Shown here piece by piece: positions 1 through 13,700 of a stretch of 64,000 nt of DNA (position 1 is the first letter of the stretch; each line of letters starts with the position of its first letter). The stretch comes from Colius striatus (lineage: Eukaryota; Chordata; Aves; Coliiformes; Coliidae). Made by a program: the position numbers and the translations under genes. The stretch is from positions 138,490,171 through 138,554,170 of the forward strand of contig NC_084759.1 of NCBI RefSeq assembly GCF_028858725.1. The letters run 5' to 3'. Under the pieces are notes generated by a model. It worked only from the letters and a program-made list of their open reading frames with translations, searched no databases and was not told the DNA's origin.

Positions 1-231
1 GTGGTTTGCTTAACAGTTGGCGGACACCTGTCCTGTTTATGCATGCAGATTTTGGGATATTCACTTAGCTCACTAGGCATGCAAAACTACAGGCTGCTTT
101 CAAAATACCTCTTTGAAGATGTAGTTGAATATATTTTTTACTGTGTTGCTGTACTATTGCCCCAAGCCTGTTGGTGTTTAAGAGACATTTGGACAGTGCC
201 CTTAATATGCTTTAGTTTTTGGTCATCTCTG
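1..231. other. Intergenic flank, nothing recognised
   Basis: This is AT-rich sequence at the left edge. A 78-codon open frame covers it, but it shows no family resemblance, is cut by the window edge and ends at the CR1 tail. I see no gene in it. Confidence 0.4.
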
Positions 232-300
232 AAGTGACTAGACGGTTGGACTAGATGATTATTGTAGATTCTTTCCAACTGAAACAATCTATTCTGTCTG
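232..300 (+). repeat. CR1 LINE 3' tail fragment, old
   Basis: A 'ggttggactagatgatta' block is followed by a degraded 'ctttccaact' and 'attctgtctg'. This is the order of the CR1 3' end (GGACTAGATGATC, then TCCCTTCCAAC, then ATTCTGTGATTC). Only the terminal 70 bp or so survives, as is usual for 5'-truncated CR1 copies. Its divergence suggests an old insertion. Confidence 0.7.
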
Positions 301-2083
301 TATAATAAAGCTTGTTAAGGGGCACTGTTACTAAATCTTTGAAGTTGCTGTGATTTTTGCGCATACACTGGAAGTAAGATGATAGGCTCAGCCATTTTCA
401 GAGAAGACATAAGCACATATTTACAGAGTTCTATGGTAAACTTAATATTGCAGATTTCCATATGAAAGATTTGTTGATTTTACTTTGGTTAGCAAATAAA
501 GCAAGAAGCCTCTGCTGTCACATGAAATAATTACATAAACAAAATCAGAGTTCTCTGAATGATGAATGGAAAAGAGGAGTTGATTATACAACAGTCATTA
601 TATTGGCTTAAAGATACTAATTTGTCCCAAATTCTGATGAATATACAAGTGGCTAAAGTTCATTTTTTGGAGGAAAGTTATATAACTATGGGAAAGGTAA
701 TGCACATTATGGTACATGATAGAATTGTTACCCTAAATTCCCCTGTATTCCCCAATTTTGAAAGTTAAATGCCTATCAATGCTTTTATGAACATAGCACT
801 AAATGATCCATAAAGAAATTGCACTTATATGAAAATGTAGGGTCCTCTATCTACATAGCTGAAAGTCAAAGCTGCGCAGTCAAGAGGAGGGATTCTTCCT
901 GTAGGAATGAGAGGTAGACATTTATTACATTCCTATTGAGTCTCATTAATTCTGGGAAGCAGTTTCCCATTCTTAGCATCTTCACAGCAAACATATTTCC
1001 AAGAAATGAGATGATGGAGAAACAACAGAAACTGTCAACTTTAAAATATGCCCAAAATAAGAAGCAATCAACAGAGGAGTGTGACATACTCCATAGTTTG
1101 AATGAACACCAGTTCAGAAATTGTAGAGCTTTTTATGGAAAGTACTTCAAGGCCCAGATAGCCTGGGAGGGATCCTGCTCCTCTTCTGCTCAAAATAATT
1201 AAGATAATGATGTCTCCTGGCATAATTAATTTTTACTTATGTGAATTTGTTTCATTGCATTCATAGCTCATCTTGGCATTGATTTTCTGTTCTTCTCTTT
1301 TTTGGATGCTTTTTGCCGGCTTACAATAACTTTTTCCCCCCTCCCTTTGTAGCCCAAAGATTCCCTATTCCCTGTCAAGCCATACTCTCAAGGTTGTGAT
1401 TTCCAACTGTGTTTGCCACAGTGTGAAAATTCCTGGCATTTGCATTCTTAATTTTTTTACTCTTGGCTTTGAAAGATCTGTAAAAAAGCCCAGCTCTGAG
1501 CAGGACTTGAGACTCCCTTGTACATCATTTATCCAATTGTTTAACTGTTTAGGCTTTTTTGTTAGATAAGAGAAAACCTAGTCTCTAAGATGAGAAATGG
1601 CCATGAATTTCTTGACTTTTCTTATCCCACAGTCTCCCTTTCTATGATTTACTGCTCAAAGTACCCTTCAAACAATCTTCCTTGTCCATTTCCAGAATTG
1701 TGTATATGATTATTTTTTTTTTCCCCAGAAGAACTTTTCACCACTCTCACATTTTCCTATACTTAGATGCTTACTGTTCATTATAAGGGTCTTGACTATT
1801 GCTCCTTGAAGCTAACAGAAATTTTTGTCTCCTCAAATAGAAATCAAATATGAAAACAAATCCTGTATATTCTAGTATGTTCTTCAGACAAATATCACAA
1901 TTAAGTCCTACCTACCCTCACTCACAATTACCTACATACCCTCAGCCCCGACTCTCCCCTAGAAGAACAAGGAATTTGGTCATTACCTTATTTAGACACA
2001 TAAAATGTGGCCTGAATTGAAAAGTATTTATCAACTAGCTAGTCCCATTGCACATAAACCAAGCATCACACAAGACAAGAACA
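301..2083. other. Intergenic, AT-rich, no gene seen
   Basis: Several 60-90 codon open frames occur here on both strands, but none resembles a known domain or shows exon-like splice sites. A pyrimidine-rich stretch lies near 1,290-1,750. I see no repeat family in it. Confidence 0.4.
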
Positions 2084-2210
2084 TGAAAACCCACCTGGAC
2101 ATATGCCTGTGCAAACTCATATAGGTGGACCTGCTTTAGTAGGTGAGTTCGTACTAGATGATCTCTAGAGGTCCCTTCCAACTCCTACCATACTCTGATT
2201 CTGTGATTCA
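2084..2210 (+). repeat. CR1 LINE 3' end fragment
   Basis: The segment begins with 'gaaaacccacctggac' and runs through 'aggtggacctgctttag', 'actagatgatctctagaggt' and 'cccttccaactcctacca' to 'ctctgattctgtgattc'. This is the last 125 bp or so of a CR1 element in sense orientation, 5'-truncated and moderately diverged. Confidence 0.88.
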
Positions 2211-4728
2211 AAACAGCAAGGGCATGTTTTGTACCTATTTAACTGCTGCTAAACACAATGTCAAAAACACCCAATGAATCTGATGAATGTAGAGGAACAC
2301 AGGTGTCAAAATTTTGCCTCCATTATTCAGTTGGCAAAGGAATTCTATCAGGTATAACCAAGAGCAGGCAATTTCGAGGATGGCAAAGATATGCTGTAGT
2401 CATAGTAAATTGAAAGGAATATGTAGTTATGCATCCAATATGGATTTAGAAAAAGAACAAACTAATACATTTTACAGATATTTCAGAAGACAAAACCATG
2501 AAAGGGAAAAAGTTCAATTCAGCTTCTGAGCTGGTCTAACAGAGGTGGTGAAGTATGCTCACCACGAATAAAAGTAGAAAACTTTTAAGTACATAAATGA
2601 ATCAAGAGCTTCTTAAAATACACACCCTACAGCATTCACTTCCAGCAATTTTGACACATTTGTCCATCACTATGTGAATCAAAGAGATCAGCCTTGGAGA
2701 GAAGGAAAACACAAAACAAGAAAAGATTTTTGTTGCAACACCTTACACATCTTGTTACCAGAACACTGAATAAATTAATTGTTTTACATACAATTTGCCA
2801 GGTTGAACAATATTGTTCGAACATTGAAGTTCCTCCAACTGTCTGCCATATTTGACTGCATGCAAATAATGCTCTCATGACAAGAAAGAGGAGAAGAAAA
2901 CCCAACCATCATATTGTATATCAGAAATAAAAATCTTCAAAGTTCGAGAAAAAAATACATGATCAAAAGCTGCTAAAGAAACTTCTTCCTTTAATGAAAG
3001 TGTTACCAGAAAATGACTTAGGTTTTTATAACAGAAAACAGATTGTCTTACTTCATGAGACATGTAACTACAGGTTACTGAAACTGATAAATTAATATGA
3101 TCTTTTTTTGTCATATTTCATTGACCTTGTGTCTTGTAGTGTAGATATAATAAAACTCATAGACGTTATTCTTGTCATGCCTCACAAATGGCAGACATTT
3201 CAAATGCAACAAAAATTAACAACTCATATATTACAGAAACCAAATAAAAATGCACTCCCCTAATAGTATTGTCAAATAATTACTTCCTTAAAAATAAAAA
3301 TGGACTTGAGATACAGAAATTTGTTGTAACAACGTTAATGACGTTACAGCATTTAGAGTTTCCTGCATTACTAATATTTCTGGCTCAGCTCAGCTGTGCT
3401 TCCATTAGCCATTGCGTGCTCCATTTGGACTTTCACAGAGCATGTAGCGTGGGACCTCTCATCTGTAGTACAGAAATAATATATAGAAATTGAAGGCAAT
3501 AGACAGCAATAGACAGAAGTGGACAGTCATTGCAAATCTATAACACTGATGCAATATCAGTTTTGTGAACTGTAAATTCCTTTCTAAAAAAACCACACAA
3601 AATAATATATCATACTTTTATAGATAAGAATATACATACATATACATACACATAAAATATGTTATTCTCTGACATTTTATTCATTTATTACACTGCAATA
3701 ATTTGTCAAATATATCTTGTTTCATATTAGACAAAACATCCCACAGTCTAATGAAAACAGTGGCAGAGGAATTTGGTCAAAGAACTGAACTGTTATTTGT
3801 GCTTGCCAACAGCAAACCCCACACCAGCAAACGGCAGACAAACAGCCTTCTCTTCCACTGTTCTCTGGCAGCTGCCAAAAATCAAAATAGGACAGATTGT
3901 ACACAGAAAAAAAATTGGGGCATCCAAGACAAATTTGAGGCATATGGTCACTCTACTACATATTGTTATCTATCATTCATTGTTTGAGAGAAAAATATTT
4001 GTCTCCCTTTCATGTTCTAGTTTTTCCCTACCAATGCCTCTTATTGAAATTTTGAGGTCAAATGTGACCATTACTCTCTGCAGGATGAAGATTTTTAAAT
4101 GATTAGGCCCTAATCCAGCTCCAATTAAAGTCAATGAAAAGGCTCTAATAGCTACATTGAATCAGGCACGATGCCAGTGCTCTCAGACTTTGCAGAAACT
4201 CTAAACAAAGGTGCTTACTGTACAGCAAATACCACATTTACTAATCCAGCTATCTACATCCAGCAAAGTGGTAGCCAGGTTTTTGCAAACTGCCATAACC
4301 TTTCTAGCAGGCGCTGATTGGCAAAACCAATGCCCAGGTTCACTGGAAAACTACTGAGAATAATATGAAATGAAACTTAAAATCACATTTCAGCCTTTGA
4401 TGAATATGAATTACCTGAGTTCGTGGTAAGAAGTGCATATGAATCTCCATTTGAGTTAAACTCATTTACAGACGCAGAACTTTATTAGCAAGAAAGGAAA
4501 ACTCAGCGAGACTAATGACTCAAAAACCAACCAACCAAAAATGTGCAAGTACACACCTTGGAATACAATAAGTGACAGCAAATGTAACCAGCCATTAGCA
4601 TCCTCAGCTTATCTTACATGTGCACTAGTGTCTAGATGTGGATGAAACTGTCATGAGCAGAAGGATCTGTTCTCACAAGGGCACGGGATAGCAGCAATCC
4701 AAGTTTGGGAATGCTGCTGTCTGCCTGT
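2211..4728. other. Intergenic, no gene seen
   Basis: AT-rich unique-looking DNA. Overlapping open frames at 3,703-4,102 on both strands are short, have no recognisable domain and lack splice context. I do not call a gene here. Confidence 0.4.
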
Positions 4729-4866
4729 TGCAGTTTAATCCCGGAGAGCAACTAAGCCCCATACAGCCACTTGCCCATTCTCTCCAGGTAGAATGTAGAA
4801 GAGAATCAGAAGGATTAAAGTGAGAAAACTCATGGGTTGATATAAAGACAGTTTAATAGGTAAAGC
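4729..4866 (+). mobile_element. Fragment of an avian ERV LTR (5' part), sense
   Basis: It starts with 'tgcagtttaatcccg' and continues through 'gcaactaagccccatacagc' and 'gtgagaaaactcatgggttg' to 'aaagacagtttaataggtaa'. This is the 5' portion of a common avian LTR family that normally opens with TGTGGTTTAA. The rest of the LTR is missing and no target-site duplication can be seen. It is non-coding. Family membership is from recognition, not from a search. Confidence 0.65.
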
Positions 4867-5574
4867 AACATGTGTTTTGTGATCAGTCATTCCCATTAAT
4901 CTGCACTTGAGACCATTTCAACACAAAGGTTAGAAATGAGCAGTTGAGTCAGATCAAACCTCAGTAAACCTCTGTAGCATTCCAGTTCTTTTATAAGGGG
5001 CAAGCAGAACCCTAAAACCCAAAACAAAAACCCAAGTGAATCCTTGGTCCCTTCCTTAAAAATCCTCTCAGAAAACCAGATTGTATTTTACAAACTCTTT
5101 TTGCCAAGGATTCTTAACCTAAAACTGTATCTATAATACCTGCTTTAAGTGATTCCTTCACCCTGGAGCACTGAATCCAGACAAGTGGTCCAGGATTTCT
5201 TATATATATTGAGGAAGACCATATTTCTTCAACTTGAAAGCCAGAAGTTCTTGAAACAGAACTAAATGTGTTTCAAAATAAAGATTTTAATAAAATTTCT
5301 CTGGGCCTGGCTTATTGTAACCACCCTACCTATTGTGGAACTTGTATGAAAGGAATAGTTGAGCTACTGTGGGCAGCTGTACTAGCATTTTCCGGGAGAT
5401 GCTATTTGCGTTCCATAGGACACCATGTTTTCTTCTAATTTCCAGCAAATTACATAATAGATGTGCTTGATAAAATCTTCCTGTCAAAGTAGATTAATGT
5501 TACATGGCTGTTACTTGCAGATGTTAGCAAGGATTTGGGGAAAGATTAAAAGAAAATAATCTTGTACTAGTACA
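4867..5574. other. Intergenic, no gene seen
   Basis: AT-rich DNA between the LTR fragment and the nested LTR pair. Nothing in it could be assigned to a gene or repeat family. Confidence 0.35.
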
Positions 5575-6069
5575 TGGATGTGTTAGTGATGGTGGTAGCA
5601 CTTTGGTGATAACATAATTAAGAGGAAAAAAAAAAGGCAAGAGCAACAGCAGGGAACAGAAAAGAAAAATATGTGAGAGCAACAACTCTGAAGACAGGAA
5701 GGTCAGTGCAGCAGAAAGAGGAGGAGGTACTCTAGGTGCTGTAGCAGAGATTCCTCTTCAGCCCATATTGAACACCATCATGAAGCAAGCTGTCCAGATG
5801 CAGTCTGTGAAGGTCCATGGTGGAGCAGAGATCCATCTGCAGCCTATAGAGGACCATATGCTGCAGCACGTGGATGCCCAAAGGAGATTGTGGCACCACG
5901 GGATGCCCATGTTGGAGTAGACTCCTGACAGGACCTGTGGAGACAGAGAAGAGCCCACACTGGAGCAGGTTTGATGGCAGGACTCTGCTGGTACACTGTG
6001 TTCTTAAAGGATTGCATCCCACAGAACAGATCAATGCTGGAGCAGCTCATGAAGACCTGTAGTCTGTGG

Positions 6070-6074
6070 CAAGG
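6070..6074. repeat. Left target-site duplication of nested LTR
   Basis: 'caagg' directly precedes the LTR. Its partner 'gaagg' is at 7,069-7,073, with four of five bases identical. Confidence 0.65.
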
Positions 6075-7068
6075 TGTCGTGGTTTAGGCCCATCAGGGAA
6101 CGAAGACCACGATTAGCCTCGAGTACCGAAGTGGCTGAGAATTGCTCAAGGGCAGGGAGAGCTTAGTTGCCGCTTAAGGTTCAGGACAAAACAGACCAGG
6201 CCACTCGGTTTGGGGAAGAAAACAGAAAATAATTTAATGCTACATCAACTAAAACATACCCCCAAAACCCCAAAACATAACCAAAATGAAACAACACAGA
6301 GTAATACATCAATGAAGAGTCCGACCAGCCTTTTTAAGAACACCTTCTTGTCACTCCTCCCCTCTTCCCGGGCTCAGAGCCCTGATCCCGGGGTTTTTAC
6401 CTTGCCCCCCGAACGGTTCAGGGGGGTAGGCGGTGGGGGTTTCAGTTAGTCTGTTCCCAATAGCTTCTGCCATTTGTCCCTCCTCAGGACGGGTGAACTC
6501 CACACCAGTTCTCCCTGCGAGTCCGTGGGGTAACTCACACGCATGGCAGCCCTGCACGGGCTGCTCCGACGCGCACTTATTGCAAAGGCTGCAGCTCCTC
6601 TCTGCCTCTTGTGTGGGGCTGCTCTGCGGCGTGCAGGCTCTCCAGCACGGCCTGGGCCATGGCCGTCTCCCCACACAGTCCCTCGCCTGTCCGGGCTCAC
6701 TCACACGGAGCTGCTGGTAACTCTCAGTCCTGCCATGGATCTCCACAGGTTGCAGGGGCACAGCTTCCATTCTCGCCTCGGCTTGCAGAGGAGTCTCTGG
6801 TCTACTGCTCCTCCTTCCTTCCTCCTTCTCTGGCTGAAGGGTCCACGTGGTCGCCTCCATCTTATATCACTCATACATCTCCCGCCTCGCATTTCAAATT
6901 CCCGTCCCCTAAATAGTGATGGCAGAGGCGCCAGATTGGCCCAGCCGGGCCTGAGGTGGGTCTGAACCCAGGAGCCGAGGGAGAGTCCGCAAACTCTTTA
7001 CCGGGTCTTCACTGCAACCCGCTCCCCCTGTTACTAAGCCAAAAGCTGCTCCTTGCTAAACCAGAACA
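6075..7068 (+). mobile_element. Solo LTR nested inside the antisense LTR
   Basis: It starts with 'tgtcgtggttta' and ends with 'taaaccagaaca', an imperfect 12-bp terminal inverted repeat (10 of 12 match) with the TG...CA ends of retroviral LTRs. The flanks 'caagg' (6,070-6,074) and 'gaagg' (7,069-7,073) form a 5-bp target-site duplication with one mismatch. Joining the flanks restores the host LTR sequence 'gcaaggactgaagc'. Length is 994 bp. The 3' part, about 6,360-7,020, is strongly GC-rich with many CpGs, unlike the AT-rich surroundings. Open frames there (for example minus strand 6,351-6,860, 169 codons) overlap on both strands, as expected in GC-rich DNA, and are not called as genes. Confidence 0.82.
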
Positions 7069-7543
7069 GAAGGACTGAAGCTGGATAAGTTCATGAAGAA
7101 CTGTCCTCTGTGGGAGGGACCCCACACTGGAGTACGCGAAGAGTGTAAGGAGTCTTTGCTCTGAGAAGGAGCATCAGAAATGAAGTGTGATGAATTGACT
7201 GGTACTACTAATCCCTGTGTCCCTGTGCTGTGGAGTGGGAGGAGGTAGAGAAAACTGGGAGTAGAGCTGAGGCCAGGAAGAAGGAGGGGGTAGGGGAAAG
7301 GTTTTTTAACATTCTATTTTCTCACTACCTTACTCTGGTTTGATTGTCAATAAAGGAAATCAATTTTCCTCAAGTCAAATCTGTTTTGCTTGTGATGGTA
7401 ACTGGTGAATTATCTTTCTGATCATTCATGATCTCAAACCATGACCTTTTTTTAATATTATCACTCCCTAGTGCAGCTGAGGAGGGGAGTCACAGAGAGG
7501 CTTTGGTGAGCACCTGGTGTATAGCCAAGGTCAACTCACAACA

Positions 7544-10500
7544 ATCGTTGACAAGAACATTTTAAAAACTATACGCTTGAAGTCCTAGAATCACTCAGAG
7601 AAGGTGTATGTGACAGCATCAACAACAAGCAAAGATAGCGGTCTCTGTCCTCGTAGATAATGGATTCACACCTTGTTCTAGAATGGCTGTGCTGTTGTTG
7701 TAAGACCAAATATTCTGCTGGTGTAAAAAGCACAAATTTCAGAGAAGGAAATGAAGCTGCAGCAGTTTAAGCTATCACAGAATCTCATTGTCAGAAAATA
7801 TGTAATACTTAAGGTATTGCAATGTCATTGACTGTATGCTACAATATGAAAATAATAAGCAATATCAACAACCAGTTCAGAAGTGCTTGCTCCTTTTAAC
7901 AAAAATTATACAAGCAGCTTAAGAACAAAGATATTACAACTTTATTAATACAAAAACAATAGAAAAACAAGGAAAAAAATAATTATTTCTATACAGAATT
8001 GACATGATGTAAAAGGTCTCTATCAGCAGTTCCTTCTTATGGTGCTGTCAGTGACCTCTGTTGTAGTGCAAAGAGTGTGTGTTCTTGGGGTGAATACATT
8101 GCTCTAGAACTAAAGAAATTTGGAGGGTAGTTCTTGGTTTGGCATACAGACAAATACTTATATGGCTCACATAATCTAGCACTCACTCATGTAATTTTGT
8201 CTTTTTGAAATGGTTAATTATAAGACAGAGGCTGTATCCTACTGGGTTGGTACAGATCAGTAGAATAGGAACCTGCTCTTCCCCAGCTGAGACCTCACTG
8301 CTGTGACTTTATAATGGAACAAATAACATCATCTATATCTTTCATCTAAGTGTTAGAGTTCTTAAATAACTGTAGGCCCCTAAAGGCTCTTCCGGTTTCT
8401 AATGGTTCCAATTTGATTTCTAATTGTGGTTATGTGCAGGGTCATGTCTCCAGAATAGATTTTTTCGCAGGGACTCTGTATTTGTTAGCAGAAAAGGGCA
8501 AAAAGAAACTTAGTTTAAGTTGTAGGTTTTGCTTTGGTTGTTTGGTTTTTTTTTATTTTTTTTTCCCCTACCAGAGAAAGACATTGAATGTCTTTGTGAA
8601 TCTCTGGAATAAATTATCACAGCACTTTAAATGCAGAGAGCGGAACCTTTTGTATGCTATGCCAACTGCACTACAGACAAAGTTTTAGAAGAGTAGGTGC
8701 TATATTAAGTCCACATCACAGTGTTTGTTGTGTGTTTGCCAGGTCCAATTAAGGAAAATTTATCAAGGCTGGCAACAATCAGCTCGTTTCATCTGCTCGT
8801 TGAAAGGCCTGATCCATATTTTCTGTGAGAAAATTAATGGTTTTCCTGAGTTAGAATACTGATCACTACTTCAGGTAAACAGTAAAAGACAAAGAAAGCT
8901 AAAGAGACCAGGACTGTCTGTGCAGTTTATTATCGTATATGCACAGTATTGCAATTATACTATTTATCTTTTTTTTTTTTCCCCCCAGTTTTAGGCAGGC
9001 AAAATACGATTAATTAACAAACAACAAAAAGGTCTGAATATAACCATCATGCATGACACAAAATTGGCAAGCTATTGCTCTTTTTTGTTACCTGGAATCT
9101 GAGATAGTGTTTATAATCTTACTGTAAATCTTTAAGAAAAGGTATAACATCAGTTATGTAGCACGTATCCATTCTAATGGCTATTTCACTAGCTTTCTAT
9201 CTAGCATTTCTATCTATCAGCTGGCCTTTGTTGATGGCTGTAAGAGAACGTTATAAGAGCCCATTGAAAGCTGTAGTGCTAGACCAGTAAAGAATAGATT
9301 GGAACAGCAATGTCAGGAACAATCACAGAATAAGTTACACTTAACACTGACAATTTTATCATGGCCCACTCTGCAGAAAACATTGCATGCTGGAGTGTGA
9401 AGTAATGAAAAAATATTACACTACAAAAAACTGTTGTGACAAGATCTTATCATGGTAAGATATAAAAAAAAAATTGCTCCACTATTGAGGTTACATAGTC
9501 TCCCAAAAACATTGACAGACACCCTTTTTACCTATCTCCTCTGGATTATATTGGTTATATTATTGGTTATATTATATTACATAATATATCTCAGTCCTTG
9601 AAATGGCAAACTGTAGGTCATACATCTGACAACCTGGACAAGTTGGTTTCTTCTGCCATTGCTTATACAATCGCTACCTAGGAATAGTTCACTTGCTCTT
9701 CTGTCTTTAGGGAGAACTCACAGATCACTTGAAGGCAGATGGAAACTTGTCTCTTCCAAAAGACAGTTTTTGTGTTCTTAAGCTACTTGCTAGCCAGCTT
9801 GATTTCCAGCATTATTTTTTTTCCAAAATAAAGAGCATAGATGATGTGATATAGTTAACATTCCTGCGAATGAATAACAGTACTGAAGTAATTTACTGAG
9901 CTTTGTTATCTAAATATCCAATGAAATATGGGGGGAAAAAAAAGTTTGAAAGCAGCAATTTATAATATGACAGCTTTGTTTAACTGTCAAAAAAAAAAAA
10001 ATCTCTGGAAGAAAGTCTGATGGAGAAAAAAGTTGGATGTATTTGGTCCTTTAAACACCATAGAAGTTACTTTTTGACTACCATTCCATAGCTCATATAA
10101 AGACTATAGTAAAGTTACTTATTGAGCTACCTGAAAGAACACAGATGAGAAGACATTACAAATGCAGTAAATGTCATTAATTTGGTATTTCACACAGTAA
10201 TAGCTTAAGATAATTTTTAATACCAGGCTGTGGCCTCCCTTCTGCACCGTTTATGACAGTATACTGTTCCCTTCCTCATTAGTCCTTCTTTCCAGTTGAA
10301 GATTTAATTTTTGAATTTCTATTGAACAGGCATATTTAAAATAATGAATGGCTAACAACCCAAGAAAGGCCTAGATCTATTCTTCACTCCCAAGTAAGAG
10401 AACTACTTTCTGATTGTTCCTCAGTACTCCTTCTCCAGTGGAGTCACTGAAATTCTCACAATGAATCTTAATTCAGACTTCAATGTGACCAAATTTTAGA

Positions 10501-10744
10501 TGTCTGAAACCAGACGTCACTTAACTAGACTGTTATATATGACCCACATCTTTTTGAATATTATTTATAAAGAAAAAATAGACTTGCCAGGTGCAAGATA
10601 AGACTTTCTGCCTCAGGAACATTTGCTTATTAATTTCCCATGGGTTTTCTACATAGCTGTACTAATTTCCAACAAAAGTGTTGCTACAGTTTCTTTCTTT
10701 CCTCCTTGTCTTTAACTTAATGCTCTTTCTGGTCTATGTAATAC
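7544..10744. other. Intergenic, AT-rich, no gene seen
   Basis: Unique-looking DNA with several T- or A-runs (8,550-8,563; 8,970-8,982; 9,990-10,000). The 112-codon frame at 8,350-8,688 is low complexity in part and matches nothing recognised. Confidence 0.4.
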
Positions 10745-10783
10745 TTATTTTTCTTTTTCTTTTTCTTTTTTTTTTTTTTTTTA
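10745..10783. repeat. T-rich (TTTTTC)n / poly-T tract
   Basis: A pyrimidine tract grading from 'ctttttctttttc' into an uninterrupted run of about 18 T. Confidence 0.85.
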
Positions 10784-13700
10784 CTTTAGCTTGACCTGAG
10801 ATTACTAGCAAAAATCCAGCATTTGCTAACAGATACTGCCATTTCCTGTCTGATGAACCTATTTAACCAGCATGTAGTTTGCTCACAGTGCCAAATTATA
10901 GTAATTGCATTATATTCCTAGGCAAATACTGAGAAAACTGCAAAAATGTCATTTTATTAATAAAGTCAATAATAATGGAAGTCATTTAGTTACGGTGTGC
11001 TGTAACTCTGACAAGGAAACATCTTTCTTATTTCTTCTTCAAATGAACTGCAAAGAAAGAATAAAACATCAATTTTTGCACAGCACAGTATATATGAGTT
11101 GAAAATCTTCCTGCTTTCCCTAATTGGGCAGAGAACAGGGCACTTGGGTACTATTCTGAAAACATACATCACATGTTCATTGTGGCTATCAATGTTCATT
11201 TGCTGTTAACAAAGAAAATACATGCTTTGTTAGAGTGTAAAATCTGTATGAAGAATAGATGGTAGCCATTACTTTCCTCATAGCTGAAAACACAGAGCAA
11301 GTTATTTGTATTGTGAGTCTATCCAGAAGTATTTTACAGTGTTCTGTGAACAGAGGAAACAAATGTCAGTAAGAATGACACATTCACTATTATACATTCA
11401 CTACATAATTAACTCCTCTGTTCGTAGTTTTTGGGACAGATGGAGGATATCCTGTCACTATTACACTGTAGTCTGTTATACAGACTACAATAAAGTCCCA
11501 ATATCACATCATTTAAGTTCTTGCTCTTCTTGCTGAGCCTGGTCTATTCTGTATACATCATATTTCTTGCCATAAAGAAACACGATATTGGATGACTCTA
11601 CTTGCTTACTGTGAATTTATGGCTGATCTTTATATTGTATTAATCTATCAGAATATTAAAACAATTCAGTTCAGGTACAAATACCATGAATAGAAAATGA
11701 GATTCTCAGAACATACCAGTTACAGTGGCTCAGTTACTTCTACTGTGTGATATGTATTTGTCATAACCACATGCCTGTTAAAAGCAAGGGACTCTTTTTA
11801 TGTAAGTCTAATTCAGCACTATGAAAGTCTAGTTTCAACACTAACTTCAACAAACCACTAAGGAATGGTTTATGTTGGCTGCAGGAGCATGTGTAAGTAC
11901 TCAGAATTCAGTGTTTAAATACTACACTGGAACAGTCCTCAGGCAAAGTGAATACAGGATTCCATGCATTGGAGAGAAAGGAAGGTGTTTTTTTTTGTAA
12001 TACTGTTTGCTTATCTGGTTATCTAGATTTGTATATGGCTTTGTATATGCAGAGTGTATAGATATTCTATGGCATCATACATCTTTTTTGTTGTTATTTT
12101 TTCTGGCGAATTTACTGATGAAGTCAAACAACAAACAAGAAATATCAAGAACAACATTTCTGTGTGATTATTCTGTGACTGGTTGATTTTTGTCTTGTTT
12201 TTTTTTCCCTTAACAAAACAACAATAATCACCTCCTTTATTGTCTGACAACTGCTGTTTCAAGAGTCAATAAGATCAAAGCAGTTGTCATGAAGAAGAAA
12301 GTGAGTTCCTGGGAAAAAAAAATAATCAAATTTTAGTCACAAGACAGACATCTCCTGGGTTCTTGGCTTAACTGCTGGTCACACTCAGTAGTTTTAAGTT
12401 TATAATTTCAGTGCTTCAATTTTGCCACCCCTAAAACCTAAACAGCAGGCATTGCAGGTGGTACAATAGCTGAGATACTTTGACACTAAGTCAAGTATTC
12501 CACAAAGCAAGGATGCTTCTAATACAGTCAGAAGGACACACTTCTGTCTACAGAACAATTGCACCAGGTATTTCATCACCCTTCTTCAAAGCCTGAAGTT
12601 TTAAATAACCAGCTTTGAGCTCTGTCTGCTGCTTTATATATAAAAGTAGTTGAGATATCTATTGTTTCAGGAAGATATTGTGAAATAGAATTATTATTTA
12701 CACAGTAGTTCTTAGATATCAAGTGTTACACACCATTATTTTAGTCTTCTCTCTTTTATACTCTGATCAAAAAAGTATTGTATTATGCCACCTCAGTTAA
12801 CTGCTAAGTCTTTTAATTTATACCTTTACAAAATAAGCTAGGATGGAATAGTAAAAAAGCCCAGAACCTGCAATTAGTTCAGGTTAAGAGTATTTTAGCG
12901 AGCATTCCAAACCCCTTCAGTTGGCAATGTACTTATAACAGTTAATTTTACAGTACCCAAATCTCTAATAAAAACATTTAATCTTAAATTTTATTTTTCT
13001 TTTTCAAAGACATTGTTTGCAGGATTCAGAAACAAAGCATTTATGTTGTCAAATGATACATTTAATGGCTTAGAGATGTAAATGTATAATACATTAGCTT
13101 GTCACAATATATCTTCTAAAATATTGTTTAGATAATATTTTCCTTGCTGACAAAAAGTCAATAAATATTGAATGCAATTTGTGTTTATAACATTTGGCTG
13201 CCCTACTAAAACAAATATTTGAAAGCAAATTTGTGGTCAAGAGATAGTTTTTAAGATCATTTTTTTCCCACTTTTCATAAACATTTTGAATTTGAAAGCT
13301 TTTACATATAGCAGAGCTATCTATTCTACTTGTGTCTGCAAGACAGGATACAATGCCCAGATACTGTGTAAAATGGTCTTTAAATAACAAAACTGCAATG
13401 AATTAGATTAAAAGATCTAATTCTGCAGAATCATTTATTTACTCTTTCTGATTTGGCTCTTTTGTTCCTTCCTGTTTTCATCACCTTTCTTCCTACCGGA
13501 TTTTTAAAACCTATTTAGCACCTTTTCCTTTTCTTGAAATGCATACTGAAATTAGTTTATTTAGCCTTAAAAGAAAAATAGGTTCCACCTCAATTAATAG
13601 TTACAGATTCTTCCACTCTATCTCACTTTACAAAGAACTTCATTCCATATTCCAGAACAAAACTAATTTCTAGACACTATTTTTTCAGGGCAACTGGGGA

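Larger units (their letters stand above)
5575..7543 (-). mobile_element. Antisense avian ERV LTR, split by a second LTR
   Basis: Read on the minus strand, it starts at 7,543 with 'tgttgtgagttgaccttggc' and runs to about 5,575. It shows the features of a widespread avian LTR family: a TTTATTGACAATCAAACCAGAG-like block near 7,330-7,350, then degenerate units of about 50 bp built around 'gggtccctcccacgggctgcag' and 'ctccagcatggg' (7,080-7,180 and 5,730-6,070), then a 'gttatcacc' region near 5,610. It is interrupted at 6,075-7,068 by a younger sense LTR; without that insert it is about 970 bp. The far end is truncated. No gag, pol or env lies beside it, so it is probably a solo LTR. The short open frames at 5,732-6,062 come from the degenerate tandem units and are not genes. 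Confidence 0.75.

Noticed and set aside
6351-6860. 169-codon minus-strand frame and several overlapping plus-strand frames
   Set aside because: They lie wholly within the GC-rich part of a solo LTR, where long chance frames on both strands are expected.
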